A DNA stretch of 64,000 nucleotides from Clostridia bacterium. Lineage in GTDB: Bacteria > Bacillota > Clostridia > Lachnospirales > Lachnospiraceae. The stretch spans positions 747,993-811,992 of the forward strand of contig CAJTAT010000001.1 of NCBI GenBank assembly GCA_910574475.1, given 5' to 3'. This document shows, one piece after another, positions 29,201 through 36,906 of this stretch (position 1 is the stretch's first letter; every line of letters starts with the position of its first letter). The notes under the pieces are model-generated. The model searched no databases, had not been told where the DNA came from, and was given only the letters and a program-made list of their open reading frames with translations. A program made the position numbers and the translations under genes.

Positions 29201-29932
29201 CTAATCCCGGAAAAACACTGCGATTGCAGAATTATTATCATGATCACCCCGGACTCTTCCCTTCAAAATCCTTACCATTTCCTTTAGCCAGTCCTTTGGC
29301 GTATCAGCATGTTTCAGGGTCTCCTCCATTTCTTCCTCTGTCACATATTCCCAAAAGCCATCTGTGCACAGCAAAAAAGCGTGTTCGGCAGCTCTTTCCA
29401 TTTTACAGCTGCCGAATTCAGGCCTGGCCATATCCTCTGTCCCCACTACTTTCAGCAATTTGCTGCGATCCCTGTGAAAACGCACTTCATCCAAAGTGAT
29501 TTCCCCAGCCAGCACTGCCATACGGGACACACTGTGATCAAAGGTACAAAAGACTTCCTTCCCATTGACGAAATGATAGATTCGACTATCGCCCAAATGA
29601 GCCCACACCGCCCCTCCTGTTTCTTCATTGGCACAAAGCACGGCAAGGGTTGTTTTCATCTGACAGTCTGGTGTCTGTAGCTTTAAGATTGCTTCATTTG
29701 CCTGTTCAAACCACACATCGAATTGCTCCCTAGTAATATGTTCTATATCCGAAAGCTGCCGGAAGTTCTGCTTCACTACTTGTGCTGCCGCTTGGGAAGC
29801 CTGACTTCCGCCACCATGTCCTCCAAGGCCGTCTGCCACCAGGGCGCACAGCACATTCTTTCGTTTCACGGCGACACAGGTGTCCTCATTATATTCCCGG
29901 CTGCCCTGATTCGAATATTTACTCGCTGTCAT
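29201..29932 (-). CDS. PP2C-family protein phosphatase 1
   Basis: 243 aa, cytosolic, Mg/Mn-dependent Ser/Thr phosphatase of the PPM/PP2C (PrpC/Stp) type. The metal-binding motifs are present in order: SREYNEDTCVAV, VADGLGGHGGG, HLGDSRIY, TDGFWEYV and GDHDNNSAIAVF. It would reverse phosphorylation by the two kinases encoded downstream. It is 17 bp after the second phosphatase and 41 bp before the VWA-FHA gene; AAGGA precedes the ATG. Confidence 0.93.
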   Translation of the reverse strand: MTASKYSNQGSREYNEDTCVAVKRKNVLCALVADGLGGHGGGSQASQAAAQVVKQNFRQLSDIEHITREQFDVWFEQANEAILKLQTPDCQMKTTLAVLCANEETGGAVWAHLGDSRIYHFVNGKEVFCTFDHSVSRMAVLAGEITLDEVRFHRDRSKLLKVVGTEDMARPEFGSCKMERAAEHAFLLCTDGFWEYVTEEEMEETLKHADTPKDWLKEMVRILKGRVRGDHDNNSAIAVFFRD

Positions 29933-29949
29933 ATTTCCTTCCCACTTTC

Positions 29950-30774
29950 TTATCCAATTACTTCCACAATGATTGCCGTATAATTATCCTGGTTCCTCTT
30001 CTTTTTACTTTCAATTTGCATTTCCAGATGTTTTGCAGACTTATCCGCCGGATACTGCATGGCGTCTGTGATTTCCTGTTTTGTCAATGTTCCGAACACG
30101 CCATCCGACATCAGCAAAAAGCGATCTCCCTTCTGCAGAGTCAGCTCTTTTTCGTTCCAATCCAGCTCATTTGGTTTGTCTGCCCCTATAAAGCTGGTAA
30201 GGGCCCTCCGGCTTGGATTCTTTGCGGCTTCTGCTTGTGTGATTTCTCCATTCTGCGCCATTCGATCCAGAGTAGCCCCGTAGGTATGCTCCTGATTCAG
30301 CTGATGTAATTCCTCTTCCCGGAACAGATACAGGTGGCTGTCGCCAACAGACGCCCAGTATACTTTCTGATCTTTTATCCAGGCAGCAATCAAAGTGGCA
30401 CCTCCTGCGCCGGCCGTTTTCCCCAAAGCTTCTTTTACCTGTTCGTTTGCCTCCTGGGCCATATCATGGAAATGCTCCCATGGAGCATGTTCCATTTCAT
30501 GGTTGTCGAAATAATTCAGACATGCAATTACGGTTGCGGCACTGGCTTTTTCACCGTCGCAAAGTCCGCCCATGCCATCTGACAGTATGAGCAGCACTCC
30601 CTTTTCAAGAACTGTTTCATCCTTTGTGTCAGAGATCCCAAAGGCATCCTCCTGGTTTCCCCTGGCTCCAATCCCATGCACCTTCCCGATGACCAGACCA
30701 TGCCGGGGAGAGATCTCTACCTGATAAAGCCTGTCCATGCCCAAATCTACTGTTTTTTCTACTCGTCTTCCCAT
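29950..30774 (-). CDS. PP2C-family protein phosphatase 2
   Basis: 274 aa from the ATG at 30774, chosen because GGAGAA lies 8 bp upstream (an in-frame ATG at 30792 is less likely). Motifs: GARGNQEDAFG, LSDGMGGLCDGEKAS, VGDSHLYLF, MSDGVFGTL and RNQDNYTAIIV, so all metal-binding Asp residues are kept. It overlaps the end of the Zn-ribbon-FHA gene by 16 bp, implying coupling. Two different PP2C enzymes in one operon with two kinases suggest paired, separately tuned circuits. Confidence 0.92.
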   Translation of the reverse strand: MGRRVEKTVDLGMDRLYQVEISPRHGLVIGKVHGIGARGNQEDAFGISDTKDETVLEKGVLLILSDGMGGLCDGEKASAATVIACLNYFDNHEMEHAPWEHFHDMAQEANEQVKEALGKTAGAGGATLIAAWIKDQKVYWASVGDSHLYLFREEELHQLNQEHTYGATLDRMAQNGEITQAEAAKNPSRRALTSFIGADKPNELDWNEKELTLQKGDRFLLMSDGVFGTLTKQEITDAMQYPADKSAKHLEMQIESKKKRNQDNYTAIIVEVIG

Positions 30775-31358
30775 GTGAAATTTTCTCCGCACAATGGCAA
30801 AAATACAAATTCTGTTTTCCCAAGTAAGATCCGGTCAAATCCCGCCAATTCCGTTGTCTGAAATACAGCTTTTCCATTCACTTTAACAATGCTTCTCCCA
30901 CTTCCGGGAGACAAGTAGAACATCTTCTCTGCAGAATCGTAAGTGAGGATCGCCTGATTTTCCCGTGAAATGGTATCATCATTCTTAATGCAGATATCCA
31001 TTTTTTCGCTGCGGCCCACAAAATTATTGTCTGAATGTATTCTGTACTCTTTTCCTTTATTTTTTCCTGTCAATCCTATCATCCAGCCCACTACTGGTTC
31101 TACGCCTTCTTCGGTCATAAGGACTGCAACTGTCCTGTTGTCATCCTCATCAAAAGATACAGGTGACATTCCCATAGGCACTGTTGCGTCTACAGGGCCA
31201 CGCTGTATTGGAACTGTGACGCCTGCAGACGCTTGTATAGATGGCGTCACTCCCATGGCCATTGTCATTTCTGTGTTACCTGCGTTGCTGCAATAGGGAC
31301 AATCCGCATGAATAGAAGCGTCATAATAGTGCCCCCGGCTACATTTTCTCATCTCCAT
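30759..31358 (-). CDS. Zn-ribbon plus FHA domain protein
   Basis: 199 aa, no membrane segment. The N-terminus has Cys6, His10, Cys20 and Cys23 (CSRGHYYD...DCPYC), a small zinc ribbon. A linker rich in Met/Thr/Pro follows; its Thr residues (for example ATVPMG, TVPIQ) are plausible phosphorylation sites. The C-terminal FHA domain (GKEYRIHSDNNFVGRSEKMD, SREN, KVNG) binds phosphothreonine. It is the second gene of the operon, 34 bp after the FHA-TM gene, and overlaps the phosphatase behind it. Likely a phospho-dependent adaptor. Confidence 0.87.
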   Translation of the reverse strand: MEMRKCSRGHYYDASIHADCPYCSNAGNTEMTMAMGVTPSIQASAGVTVPIQRGPVDATVPMGMSPVSFDEDDNRTVAVLMTEEGVEPVVGWMIGLTGKNKGKEYRIHSDNNFVGRSEKMDICIKNDDTISRENQAILTYDSAEKMFYLSPGSGRSIVKVNGKAVFQTTELAGFDRILLGKTEFVFLPLCGENFTWEDE

Positions 31359-31392
31359 TTTTATACCTCCACAGTAAGCAATTTCTCTTTCT

Positions 31393-32043
31393 TTACTCTA
31401 ACCAGGACTCGATTGCATCAATGGTTTTGTCAATCTTTCCTTTATTCTGTTCCTCATCCAATTCCTGCTGGGCTCTTTCTGCATCCTGGCGTGCTTTCTC
31501 AGCCTCTTGCTCTGCTCTCCAGGTTGCTTCCTTAGCTGCCTGATTCGTGTTGTTGATGCTAATCGCCGCAACAATAATGACGAGTCCTGCAACTACCGCT
31601 GTGGCAGCTATCATAACGGTCATCTTCTTGTTGTTTCTGGTTCCATTCGCCTGGGGGGCTGCGTGGTCAGATTGCATCGCTGCCTGAGGTACTATACTGG
31701 CGGCACTTGGAATAGGCACAGCTTCCTCTACCACTTTAATTGTAAACATATTACTTTTGTCACCCAGATAAAAGCTTTCTCCTTGCTGCAGAGTGTACGG
31801 CACATTAGGTGACAATCTCTCTCCATTCTGCAGAAAGGTACCATTTGTAGAGCCCAAATCCATCAGAGTAATATTTCCTCCATGATTCTGTACCTTGCAA
31901 TGCATGCCACTGATATTTTTTTCTGTCCCCGGATATACCAGTTGACTGACACTGGAATTTCGTCCGATGATTACATCTCCCTCAACTGAAAACTCCTTAT
32001 GTGTGTAAACCCCACTGTACCCTACTAAAAATACTTTTTTCAT
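31393..32043 (-). CDS. FHA domain protein with membrane helix and C-terminal coiled coil
   Basis: 216 aa. The FHA domain fills residues 1-105 (VIIGRNSS, SGMHC, DLGSTNGTFLQNG). A Pro/Ala/Gln linker leads to one membrane helix (about 142-162), then a charged coiled coil (about 170-200, AEQEAEKARQDAERAQQEL). It is the first gene of the signalling operon, with a strong GGAGGGAG site before the ATG. The 565 bp upstream contain a promoter, a pentanucleotide repeat and hairpins. The protein could tether phosphothreonine targets at the membrane. Confidence 0.88.
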   Translation of the reverse strand: MKKVFLVGYSGVYTHKEFSVEGDVIIGRNSSVSQLVYPGTEKNISGMHCKVQNHGGNITLMDLGSTNGTFLQNGERLSPNVPYTLQQGESFYLGDKSNMFTIKVVEEAVPIPSAASIVPQAAMQSDHAAPQANGTRNNKKMTVMIAATAVVAGLVIIVAAISINNTNQAAKEATWRAEQEAEKARQDAERAQQELDEEQNKGKIDKTIDAIESWLE

Positions 32044-32072
32044 TTTCTCCCTCCTGTTAATTTTTCTATTTC

Positions 32073-32089
32073 AGTCAAATAGTTTGACT
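32073..32089. promoter_or_regulatory. Palindrome AGTCAAA-N3-TTTGACT in the signalling-operon leader
   Basis: A perfect 7+7 inverted repeat with a 3-bp spacer, about 30 bp before the first gene of the FHA/kinase operon. It may be a repressor site or RNA hairpin near the ribosome site; nothing else identifies it. Confidence 0.4.
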
Positions 32090-32110
32090 TTTGCTCGTAG
32101 CTCACAACAA

Positions 32111-32149
32111 AAGGGTAGTCTTGTCTTCTTACATGACAAAACTACCCTT
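32111..32149 (-). terminator. Terminator- or attenuator-like hairpin in the leader of the signalling operon
   Basis: AAGGGTAGT(c)TTGTC (32111-32125) pairs with GACAA(a)ACTACCCTT (32135-32149). On the minus strand TTTTGTTGT follows. It stands between the predicted promoter (32369-32396) and the first gene (start 32043), so it could attenuate the operon; it could also simply end upstream transcription. A smaller perfect hairpin lies at 32187-32210. Confidence 0.5.
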
Positions 32150-32280
32150 CTGCTACTACCCATTCTATTTTTCTCCATGCACAATAAGCCAGGATTTTAA
32201 AGTCCTGGCTCATCTTAGTAATATATGATTCTTCACATCTTTCCGCCAAATGTTGTGTTATACAAAAATTTACATTACGG

Positions 32281-32362
32281 GTGTTGTGTTGTGTTGTGTT
32301 GTGTTGTGTTGTGTTGTGTTGTGTTGTGTTGTGTTGTGTTGTGTTGTGTTGTGTTGTGTTGT
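32281..32362. repeat. (GTGTT)16 pentanucleotide tandem repeat
   Basis: Sixteen exact GTGTT units (32281-32360) plus GT. It lies in the non-coding 32044-32608 region, immediately downstream of the -10 element of the predicted promoter for the FHA/PP2C/kinase operon. The minus-strand transcript would therefore begin in (AACAC)n. Uninterrupted short repeats of this kind change length by slippage. Confidence 0.95.
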
Positions 32363-32368
32363 CAACAT

Positions 32369-32396
32369 TTTATATATCATATCTTATACCTGTCAA
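32369..32396 (-). promoter_or_regulatory. Predicted promoter of the FHA/PP2C/VWA/kinase operon
   Basis: Minus strand TTGACA (32391-32396) and TATAAA (32369-32374) with a 16-bp spacer, in the context TATAAAAT. The expected start, near 32362, is at the first unit of the repeat. Confidence 0.65.
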
Positions 32397-32608
32397 GCCC
32401 CATTTATTATTTTTACTTCCATGAAGCAAGCGAACATACTAATATGCCCATTTGACCCTGAACTGAGTTTACCATATTTTTCGACATTTTTCCATATGAT
32501 TATTACAAATTTTAAAAACTGTGTTTATAAAGAATGAGCTCATTTCAAAGCAGCAAACTATAAAATGAGCTCATTTATACACATGTAATATATGCTTTGG
32601 GAATAATC

Positions 32609-32950
32609 TTACATCATCATCATGGTTCCAAGTATTGCCAGAAATCCGATGATTACACCAAGCACCAATCCAATTCCATTGGTTATGATACCTGCAATTG
32701 CCAGGCCGCGGCCATCCCGATGCTGAGCAACACTAACAATGCCTAAGATTAGGCCTATCAAACCCATAATCACAGATATGTAAAACACAATACAAAATAT
32801 AATACTTAATATCCCCAGTACCAGGGAGGTCACTGCCAGATTGCTACTCTTTTGATCTGGATTGCGCTCGCCTATAATGACTGTGGGACGATATGGTTGA
32901 GAATTATTTTCGTAACTATTAAAATTCTCATTTCTTGGATCCTGTTCCAT
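32609..32950 (-). CDS. DUF4190-like small membrane protein
   Basis: 113 aa. A hydrophilic N-terminus (Asn/Gln-rich, about 38 residues) is followed by two membrane spans and a GRGLAIAGIITNGIGLVLG segment typical of DUF4190 proteins, ending in four Met residues. Function unknown. It follows the 153-aa membrane protein by 29 bp on the same strand. The pair lies between rplL and the signalling operon, part of the insertion that separates rplL from rpoB. Confidence 0.75.
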   Translation of the reverse strand: MEQDPRNENFNSYENNSQPYRPTVIIGERNPDQKSSNLAVTSLVLGILSIIFCIVFYISVIMGLIGLILGIVSVAQHRDGRGLAIAGIITNGIGLVLGVIIGFLAILGTMMMM

Positions 32951-32979
32951 CTTATTGTCCTACCTTTACTCTTACTAAT

Positions 32980-33441
32980 TTATGCTAACAATACAAAGTT
33001 AACTAGTATAAAGATCACTACCTGAATTGCTGTACATCCTACGAAAGCTCCTACCACAGCGCCTGTCTTTCCAGTAAGTCCCATCCTTGCATAAAGTACG
33101 CTGAACAGTACGCCAATCAGCACCCCAATCCATCCGCAAAGAAGAAAACCGGCGATGCAGCTGATACCGATAAATACATTGGCAATTGCTGGCATTTTGT
33201 TAAGGGGTACATAAGGCTCTTTGCTTCCAAGATAAACTCCGTTTACAGCCAAATCTACCTTGTTTCCAATTGCCACCACACGGATCTCCACGCCATCGAT
33301 TGTGATCGGATAATCAATCATGTTCACAAACCAGTTCTGGGATTTCACTTTGTACTTTTGGCCATTAACGATCAGCTTGCCTGGCTTATACTCTACCTGA
33401 TGTGTAGTTCCGTTGACATTGACATCCCATGCTTTACTCAT
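32980..33441 (-). CDS. Membrane protein with N-terminal beta-rich domain
   Basis: 153 aa. The first 75 residues are strand-rich (WDVNVNGTTHQVEYKPGKLI, VNGQKYKV, GVEIRVVAIGNKVDLAVNGVYL) and resemble the beta-sandwich of FAIM-like domains, a weak call. The rest has two or three membrane segments with a Gly-rich GVLIGVLFSVLYARMGLTGKTGAVVGAFVG region. No function is known. First gene of a two-gene unit with the DUF4190-like protein; an extended -10 (TGATATAAT, 33532-33540, minus strand) lies about 90 bp upstream. Confidence 0.7.
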   Translation of the reverse strand: MSKAWDVNVNGTTHQVEYKPGKLIVNGQKYKVKSQNWFVNMIDYPITIDGVEIRVVAIGNKVDLAVNGVYLGSKEPYVPLNKMPAIANVFIGISCIAGFLLCGWIGVLIGVLFSVLYARMGLTGKTGAVVGAFVGCTAIQVVIFILVNFVLLA

Positions 33442-33531
33442 AATTTCCCGCCTCTCTTTTCTATTCGTATTCTAAAGTATATGATGCCGCTGGAAAGCTA
33501 TAGACCTCCCAGCATCAACTATACAGGCAAT

Positions 33532-33540
33532 ATTATATCA
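33532..33540 (-). promoter_or_regulatory. Extended -10 promoter element for the two small membrane-protein genes
   Basis: Minus strand TGATATAAT, an extended -10 with a poor -35. It lies downstream of the rplL terminator and upstream of the 153-aa gene. Confidence 0.5.
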
Positions 33541-33607
33541 TATTTTTTTAATTTTGCATCCCCTTATTTGATATTTTTATACACTTTCTGTACAAATTAG
33601 TAAGGAA

Positions 33608-33645
33608 AAATACAAAAATAGCTTCGGAAGTTTATCCTCCGAAGC
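33608..33645 (-). terminator. Intrinsic terminator after rplL
   Basis: GCTTCGGA (33621-33628) pairs with TCCGAAGC (33638-33645). On the minus strand TATTTTTGTATTTTT follows. It ends the rplJL transcript, so rpoBC must be transcribed separately. Confidence 0.9.
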
Positions 33646-33667
33646 CATAATATATTTCCATAAAATT

Positions 33668-34045
33668 TTATTTCAGAGTTACTGTTGCGCCCTGCTCTTC
33701 CAGCTTTGCTTTCAGCTCGTCTGCCTCTGCCTTAGATACACCCTCTTTCAACATCTTTGGTGCTCCGTCTACCAGATCCTTTGCTTCCTTCAGACCAAGT
33801 CCAGTCACCTCGCGTACCACCTTAATAACCTTAACCTTGGAATCTCCAACAGTTGTCAACTCTACATCAAAGGAATCCTTCTCCTCGGCTGCTGCTCCCT
33901 CGCCGCCGCCTGCTGCTGCAACAACTACGCCTGCTGCTGCAGATACGCCAAACTCTTCCTCACATGCCTTTACTAACTCATTTAACTCTAATACAGATAA
34001 CTCTTTGATAGCTTCGATAAACTCAGCAGTTGTCAATTTTGCCAT
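33668..34045 (-). CDS. rplL: Ribosomal protein L7/L12
   Basis: 125 aa. N-terminal dimerisation helices ([22 protein letters not shown]), the Ala/Gly hinge ([18 protein letters not shown]) and the C-terminal domain ([27 protein letters not shown]) that contacts translation factors. AGGAGG precedes the ATG. It follows rplJ by about 104 bp and is followed by a strong terminator. Confidence 0.98.
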   Translation of the reverse strand: MAKLTTAEFIEAIKELSVLELNELVKACEEEFGVSAAAGVVVAAAGGGEGAAAEEKDSFDVELTTVGDSKVKVIKVVREVTGLGLKEAKDLVDGAPKMLKEGVSKAEADELKAKLEEQGATVTLK

Positions 34046-34149
34046 TTTCTTTTCCTCCTAATAATCTAATATCACTTTCTGTAGAGATTCTCTGTTCTAA
34101 TAGAATCTCATGATAACGAAATCTGTGTCGCACCTTTGGTCCGCACTCA

Positions 34150-34638
34150 TTAAGCCTCTTTGCTTTCTGCAATCTGATTAATTACACGAGCAAAGTTTGC
34201 AATTGGAGACTGCATACTTCCAAACAATCTTCCAAGAAGCTCTTCCCTGGATGGAATCTTTGCAATCGCATCCATGCCTGCTGCATCATAATAAGTTCCC
34301 TCTACGATACCAGCCTTAATTTCCAGCGCTTTCGCATCCTTTGCAAATTTAGCAAGGACTCTGGCAGGAGCTGTGGCATCTGTCTTGGAGACAGCAATTG
34401 CATTAGGTCCTTCCAAATGCTGACTCAGACTTTCACAGTCTGTTCCCTTGAAAGCAAAGTTCATCATGGTGTTCTTGTAAACCTTGTAGATAATATCATT
34501 CTCTCTGAGCTCTTTGCGAAGCTTTGTATCCTGATCTACAGTAAGTCCGCAGTAGTCTACAAGCACAACAGACTGAGCATCAGCTATATTTGCAGCAATC
34601 TCATCTACAACTGGCTTTTTCAGTTCAACTTTTGCCAT
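34150..34638 (-). CDS. rplJ: Ribosomal protein L10
   Basis: 162 aa. Typical L10 N-terminal domain (VVDEIAANIADAQSVVLVDYCGLTVDQDTKLRKELRE, NTMMNFAFKGT, GPNAIAVS) with a C-terminal helix that binds L12 dimers. AAAGGAGGT precedes the ATG. An L10 leader with an attenuator hairpin lies upstream. Confidence 0.98.
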   Translation of the reverse strand: MAKVELKKPVVDEIAANIADAQSVVLVDYCGLTVDQDTKLRKELRENDIIYKVYKNTMMNFAFKGTDCESLSQHLEGPNAIAVSKTDATAPARVLAKFAKDAKALEIKAGIVEGTYYDAAGMDAIAKIPSREELLGRLFGSMQSPIANFARVINQIAESKEA

Positions 34639-34699
34639 GAATGGTGTACCTCCTTTTTATACTTTTGTGAGATATCTCACTGTCCACCACCTCGTTCAG

Positions 34700-34836
34700 A
34701 TGAGGAATTAAAAACCTCTCTGCCACAAAGACAGAGAGGTCGTTAACATCATTCTTATGAATGTATCATCCTCGGCAGGCGTTTTCTCCTTATGCCTTTC
34801 GGCACCTGCTGTCTTCGGGTAGTGCTTATGCTCGAT
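34700..34836 (-). ncRNA. L10 ribosomal-protein leader
   Basis: The minus-strand leader of rplJ contains GACAGCAGGTGCCGAAAGGC, AAGGAGAAAACGCCTGCCGAGG and a closing attenuator hairpin. This order matches the conserved L10 leader of Firmicutes, which binds the L10-L12 complex to shut off rplJL. It follows a strong promoter and precedes the rplJ ribosome site. Confidence 0.85.
34706..34740 (-). terminator. Attenuator hairpin in the rplJ leader
   Basis: ACCTCTCTG (34714-34722) pairs with CAGAGAGGT (34732-34740); TTTTTAATT follows on the minus strand. It is the likely regulated terminator of the L10 leader. Confidence 0.85.
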
Positions 34837-34837
34837 T

Positions 34838-34866
34838 AGAATAGCATATCTAATTATAAAAGTCAA
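34838..34866 (-). promoter_or_regulatory. Promoter of rplJL
   Basis: Minus strand TTGACT (34861-34866), 17 bp, TATTCT (34838-34843), immediately upstream of the L10 leader and just past the rplA stop. Confidence 0.8.
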
Positions 34867-34889
34867 TCAATAAATGCTGCGGTTTTTGA

Positions 34890-35582
34890 CTAAGCCAGTC
34901 TTGCTGTATTCAATTTCACGCCTGGCCCCATAGTGGGAGCAAGAGTTACACTCTTTAAGAACTGGCCCTTAACTGCCGCTGGTCTTGCTTTAATGATTGC
35001 TTCAATAAGCGTCTGGAAGTTGTCCGCTAACTGCTCCTCTGTAAAAGAAGCTTTTCCAATTGGCACGTGGATAATATTTGTTTTGTCCAACCGATACTCA
35101 ATCTTACCAGCTTTAATCTCCTGAATTGCTTTGGTAACGTCCATGGTGACAGTACCTGCCTTGGGGTTTGGCATCAGTCCCTTAGGACCGAGCGTACGTC
35201 CCAGACGTCCCACAACGCCCATCATATCCGGGGTAGCTACTACTACGTCGAATTCAAACCATCCCTCTTTCTGAATCTTCGGGATAAGTTCCTCTGCTCC
35301 TACATAGTCAGCACCTGCTGCCATTGCTTCATCTGCTTTTGCATTTTTTGCAAAAACAAGTACTCTGGCAGTCTTACCAGTTCCATGAGGCAGTACAACT
35401 GCACCACGGATCTGCTGATCAGCGTGACGTCCGTCACAACCAGTTCTGATGTGAGCTTCGATTGTCTCATCAAACTTTGCGGTAGCCAGTTTCTTTACTA
35501 TAGCTACTGCTTCTTCCTTATCATACTGAGCCTGTCTGTCATAAAGCTTTACAGCCTCAAGGTATTTCTTTCCATGTTTCAT
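34890..35582 (-). CDS. rplA: Ribosomal protein L1
   Basis: 230 aa from the ATG at 35582, which has AGGAGG upstream; the longer frame from 35639 reads through the leader hairpin. Signature segments are [48 protein letters not shown] and the C-terminal [16 protein letters not shown]1 binds 23S rRNA at the L1 stalk and, in bacteria, its own mRNA; an L1-site-like hairpin lies just upstream (35598-35634). Confidence 0.98.
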   Translation of the reverse strand: MKHGKKYLEAVKLYDRQAQYDKEEAVAIVKKLATAKFDETIEAHIRTGCDGRHADQQIRGAVVLPHGTGKTARVLVFAKNAKADEAMAAGADYVGAEELIPKIQKEGWFEFDVVVATPDMMGVVGRLGRTLGPKGLMPNPKAGTVTMDVTKAIQEIKAGKIEYRLDKTNIIHVPIGKASFTEEQLADNFQTLIEAIIKARPAAVKGQFLKSVTLAPTMGPGVKLNTARLA

Positions 35583-35597
35583 ATTAAATAACCTCCT

Positions 35598-35634
35598 GGT
35601 GGTAATTGCGGGAATTAGGGTTAATCCCTCCCAC
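35598..35634 (-). promoter_or_regulatory. Predicted L1-binding mRNA hairpin before rplA
   Basis: On the minus strand GTGGGAGGGATTA, ACCC, TAATTCCC, GCAAT, TACCACC. The 5' GTGGGAGG and 3' TACCACC match the L1-stalk site of 23S rRNA (GGUGGGAGG...AAAUACCACC). The interior pairs GGGATTA with TAATTCCC. A near-identical copy stands before rplK (36104-36139). Confidence 0.7.
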
Positions 35635-35662
35635 GTCATAAATTGTTATACAGTTTCTCTCA

Positions 35663-36088
35663 CTAATCTGTTACAGTGATACCCATACTTCTCGCTGTAC
35701 CAGCAATCATGCTGATAGCAGAATCAATATTGGCAGCATTTAAATCTGGCATCTTCAGCTCTGCGATCTTTTGAAGCTCTGCTCTGGAAATGGTTGCAAC
35801 CTTTGTCTTGTTCGGAACTCCAGAACCAGACTGTATATTGCAAGCTTTCTTCAACAGAACTGCCGCAGGCGGAGTCTTTGTGATAAAGCTAAAGGATCTG
35901 TCAGCATAAACTGTGATAACAACTGGAATAATCATTCCGTCCTGGTCAGCTGTTCTTGCATTAAACTGCTTTGTGAACTCCACGATGTTTACACCGTGCT
36001 GGCCCAGTGCCGGTCCAACTGGTGGAGCCGGTGTTGCCTTTCCAGCAGGAATCTGTAATTTAATATAACCTGTTACTTTTTTTGCCAT
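35663..36088 (-). CDS. rplK: Ribosomal protein L11
   Basis: 141 aa from the ATG at 36088, with AAGGAGGT upstream; the longer frame from 36139 covers the leader hairpin. Typical L11: [44 protein letters not shown] and the C-terminal rRNA-binding domain ending [10 protein letters not shown]. It lies between nusG and rplA. Confidence 0.98.
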   Translation of the reverse strand: MAKKVTGYIKLQIPAGKATPAPPVGPALGQHGVNIVEFTKQFNARTADQDGMIIPVVITVYADRSFSFITKTPPAAVLLKKACNIQSGSGVPNKTKVATISRAELQKIAELKMPDLNAANIDSAISMIAGTARSMGITVTD

Positions 36089-36103
36089 GTCAGGCACCTC
36101 CTT

Positions 36104-36139
36104 GTGGTGATTGCGGGAATTAGGGTTAATCCCTCCCAC
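36104..36139 (-). promoter_or_regulatory. Predicted L1-binding mRNA hairpin before rplK
   Basis: Same element as at 35598-35634: GTGGGAGGGATTA/TAATTCCC/CACCAC on the minus strand, about 30 identical bases. Placed between nusG and rplK, the usual site of L1 autoregulation. Confidence 0.7.
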
Positions 36140-36153
36140 TTTTTCTAGCTAAA

Positions 36154-36669
36154 CTACATTTTTTTTACTTCTGAGAAACTTATTTCTACCGGCGTTTCCC
36201 GGCCGAATAGATCAACGTTAATGATTACACACTGCTTTCCGTGGTTCATGGATTGGATCGTTCCAACTGTATCCGCCCACACGCCGCCTGTAACAATAAC
36301 GGTGTCTCCTTCCACAAAATCAACTACGACATTTTCAGATTGGATTCCGAGTGGTCTCATTTCTTCATCTGTAAGTGGAACCGGCTTGGATCCAGGCCCA
36401 ACAAATCCGGTAACACCTCTGGTGTTGCGCACGACATACCATGTATCGTCATTCATCACCATATTGATCAGAACATAGCCTGGAAACATTTTCTTCTGTA
36501 CTTGCTTTCTGGCTCCATTCTTCATCTCTACAACATCCTGTAAAGGTACTCTCACTTCGAGAATCTGCTCCTCGAGATGTCTGTTTTCAATCGTCTTCTC
36601 AATGTTGGCCTTAACCTTGTTCTCATACCCAGAATAAGTATGGACTACATACCAGTTCGCTTCTGCCAT
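36154..36669 (-). CDS. nusG: Transcription termination/antitermination factor NusG
   Basis: 171 aa. The NGN domain starts NWYVVHTYSGYENKVKANIE and contains PGYVLINMVMNDDTWYVVRNTRGVTGFVG. The KOW domain (VVDFVEGDTVIVTGGVWADTVGTIQSMN, shown in part) ends with VEISFSEVKKM. It binds RNA polymerase and links it to ribosomes. It follows secE by 10 bp. Confidence 0.98.
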   Translation of the reverse strand: MAEANWYVVHTYSGYENKVKANIEKTIENRHLEEQILEVRVPLQDVVEMKNGARKQVQKKMFPGYVLINMVMNDDTWYVVRNTRGVTGFVGPGSKPVPLTDEEMRPLGIQSENVVVDFVEGDTVIVTGGVWADTVGTIQSMNHGKQCVIINVDLFGRETPVEISFSEVKKM

Positions 36670-36679
36670 AAAATCACCC

Positions 36680-36883
36680 CTATAACTTCATTAAAGCATC
36701 TATACCATAAGTCATAATAACATCCAGTACCTTAATAATGATGCCCAATGCCAGGGATGAAAGCACAACTGCAATGGTCTGCTTTGTGAGAGATTTTTTG
36801 TCCGGCCAAATGATTTTCTTAAATTCAGCTTTGAGTCCTTTAAACCAGCTCTTCTTAGGAGCTTTCTCTGCTGCTACACTCAT
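36680..36883 (-). CDS. secE: Preprotein translocase subunit SecE
   Basis: 67 aa, one membrane helix (about 38-60) and the conserved amphipathic segment FKGLKAEFKKIIWPDKKSLTKQT. Standard neighbour of nusG. It stabilises SecY in the membrane channel. Confidence 0.96.
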   Translation of the reverse strand: MSVAAEKAPKKSWFKGLKAEFKKIIWPDKKSLTKQTIAVVLSSLALGIIIKVLDVIMTYGIDALMKL

Positions 36884-36906
36884 CGTCCCACTTTCCTTTC
36901 TGGCGT

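Noticed and set aside
32225..32537. Open frames through the GTGTT repeat (repeated Cys-Val-Val-Leu peptides)
   Set aside because: They exist only because the pentanucleotide repeat lacks stops; no ribosome site.
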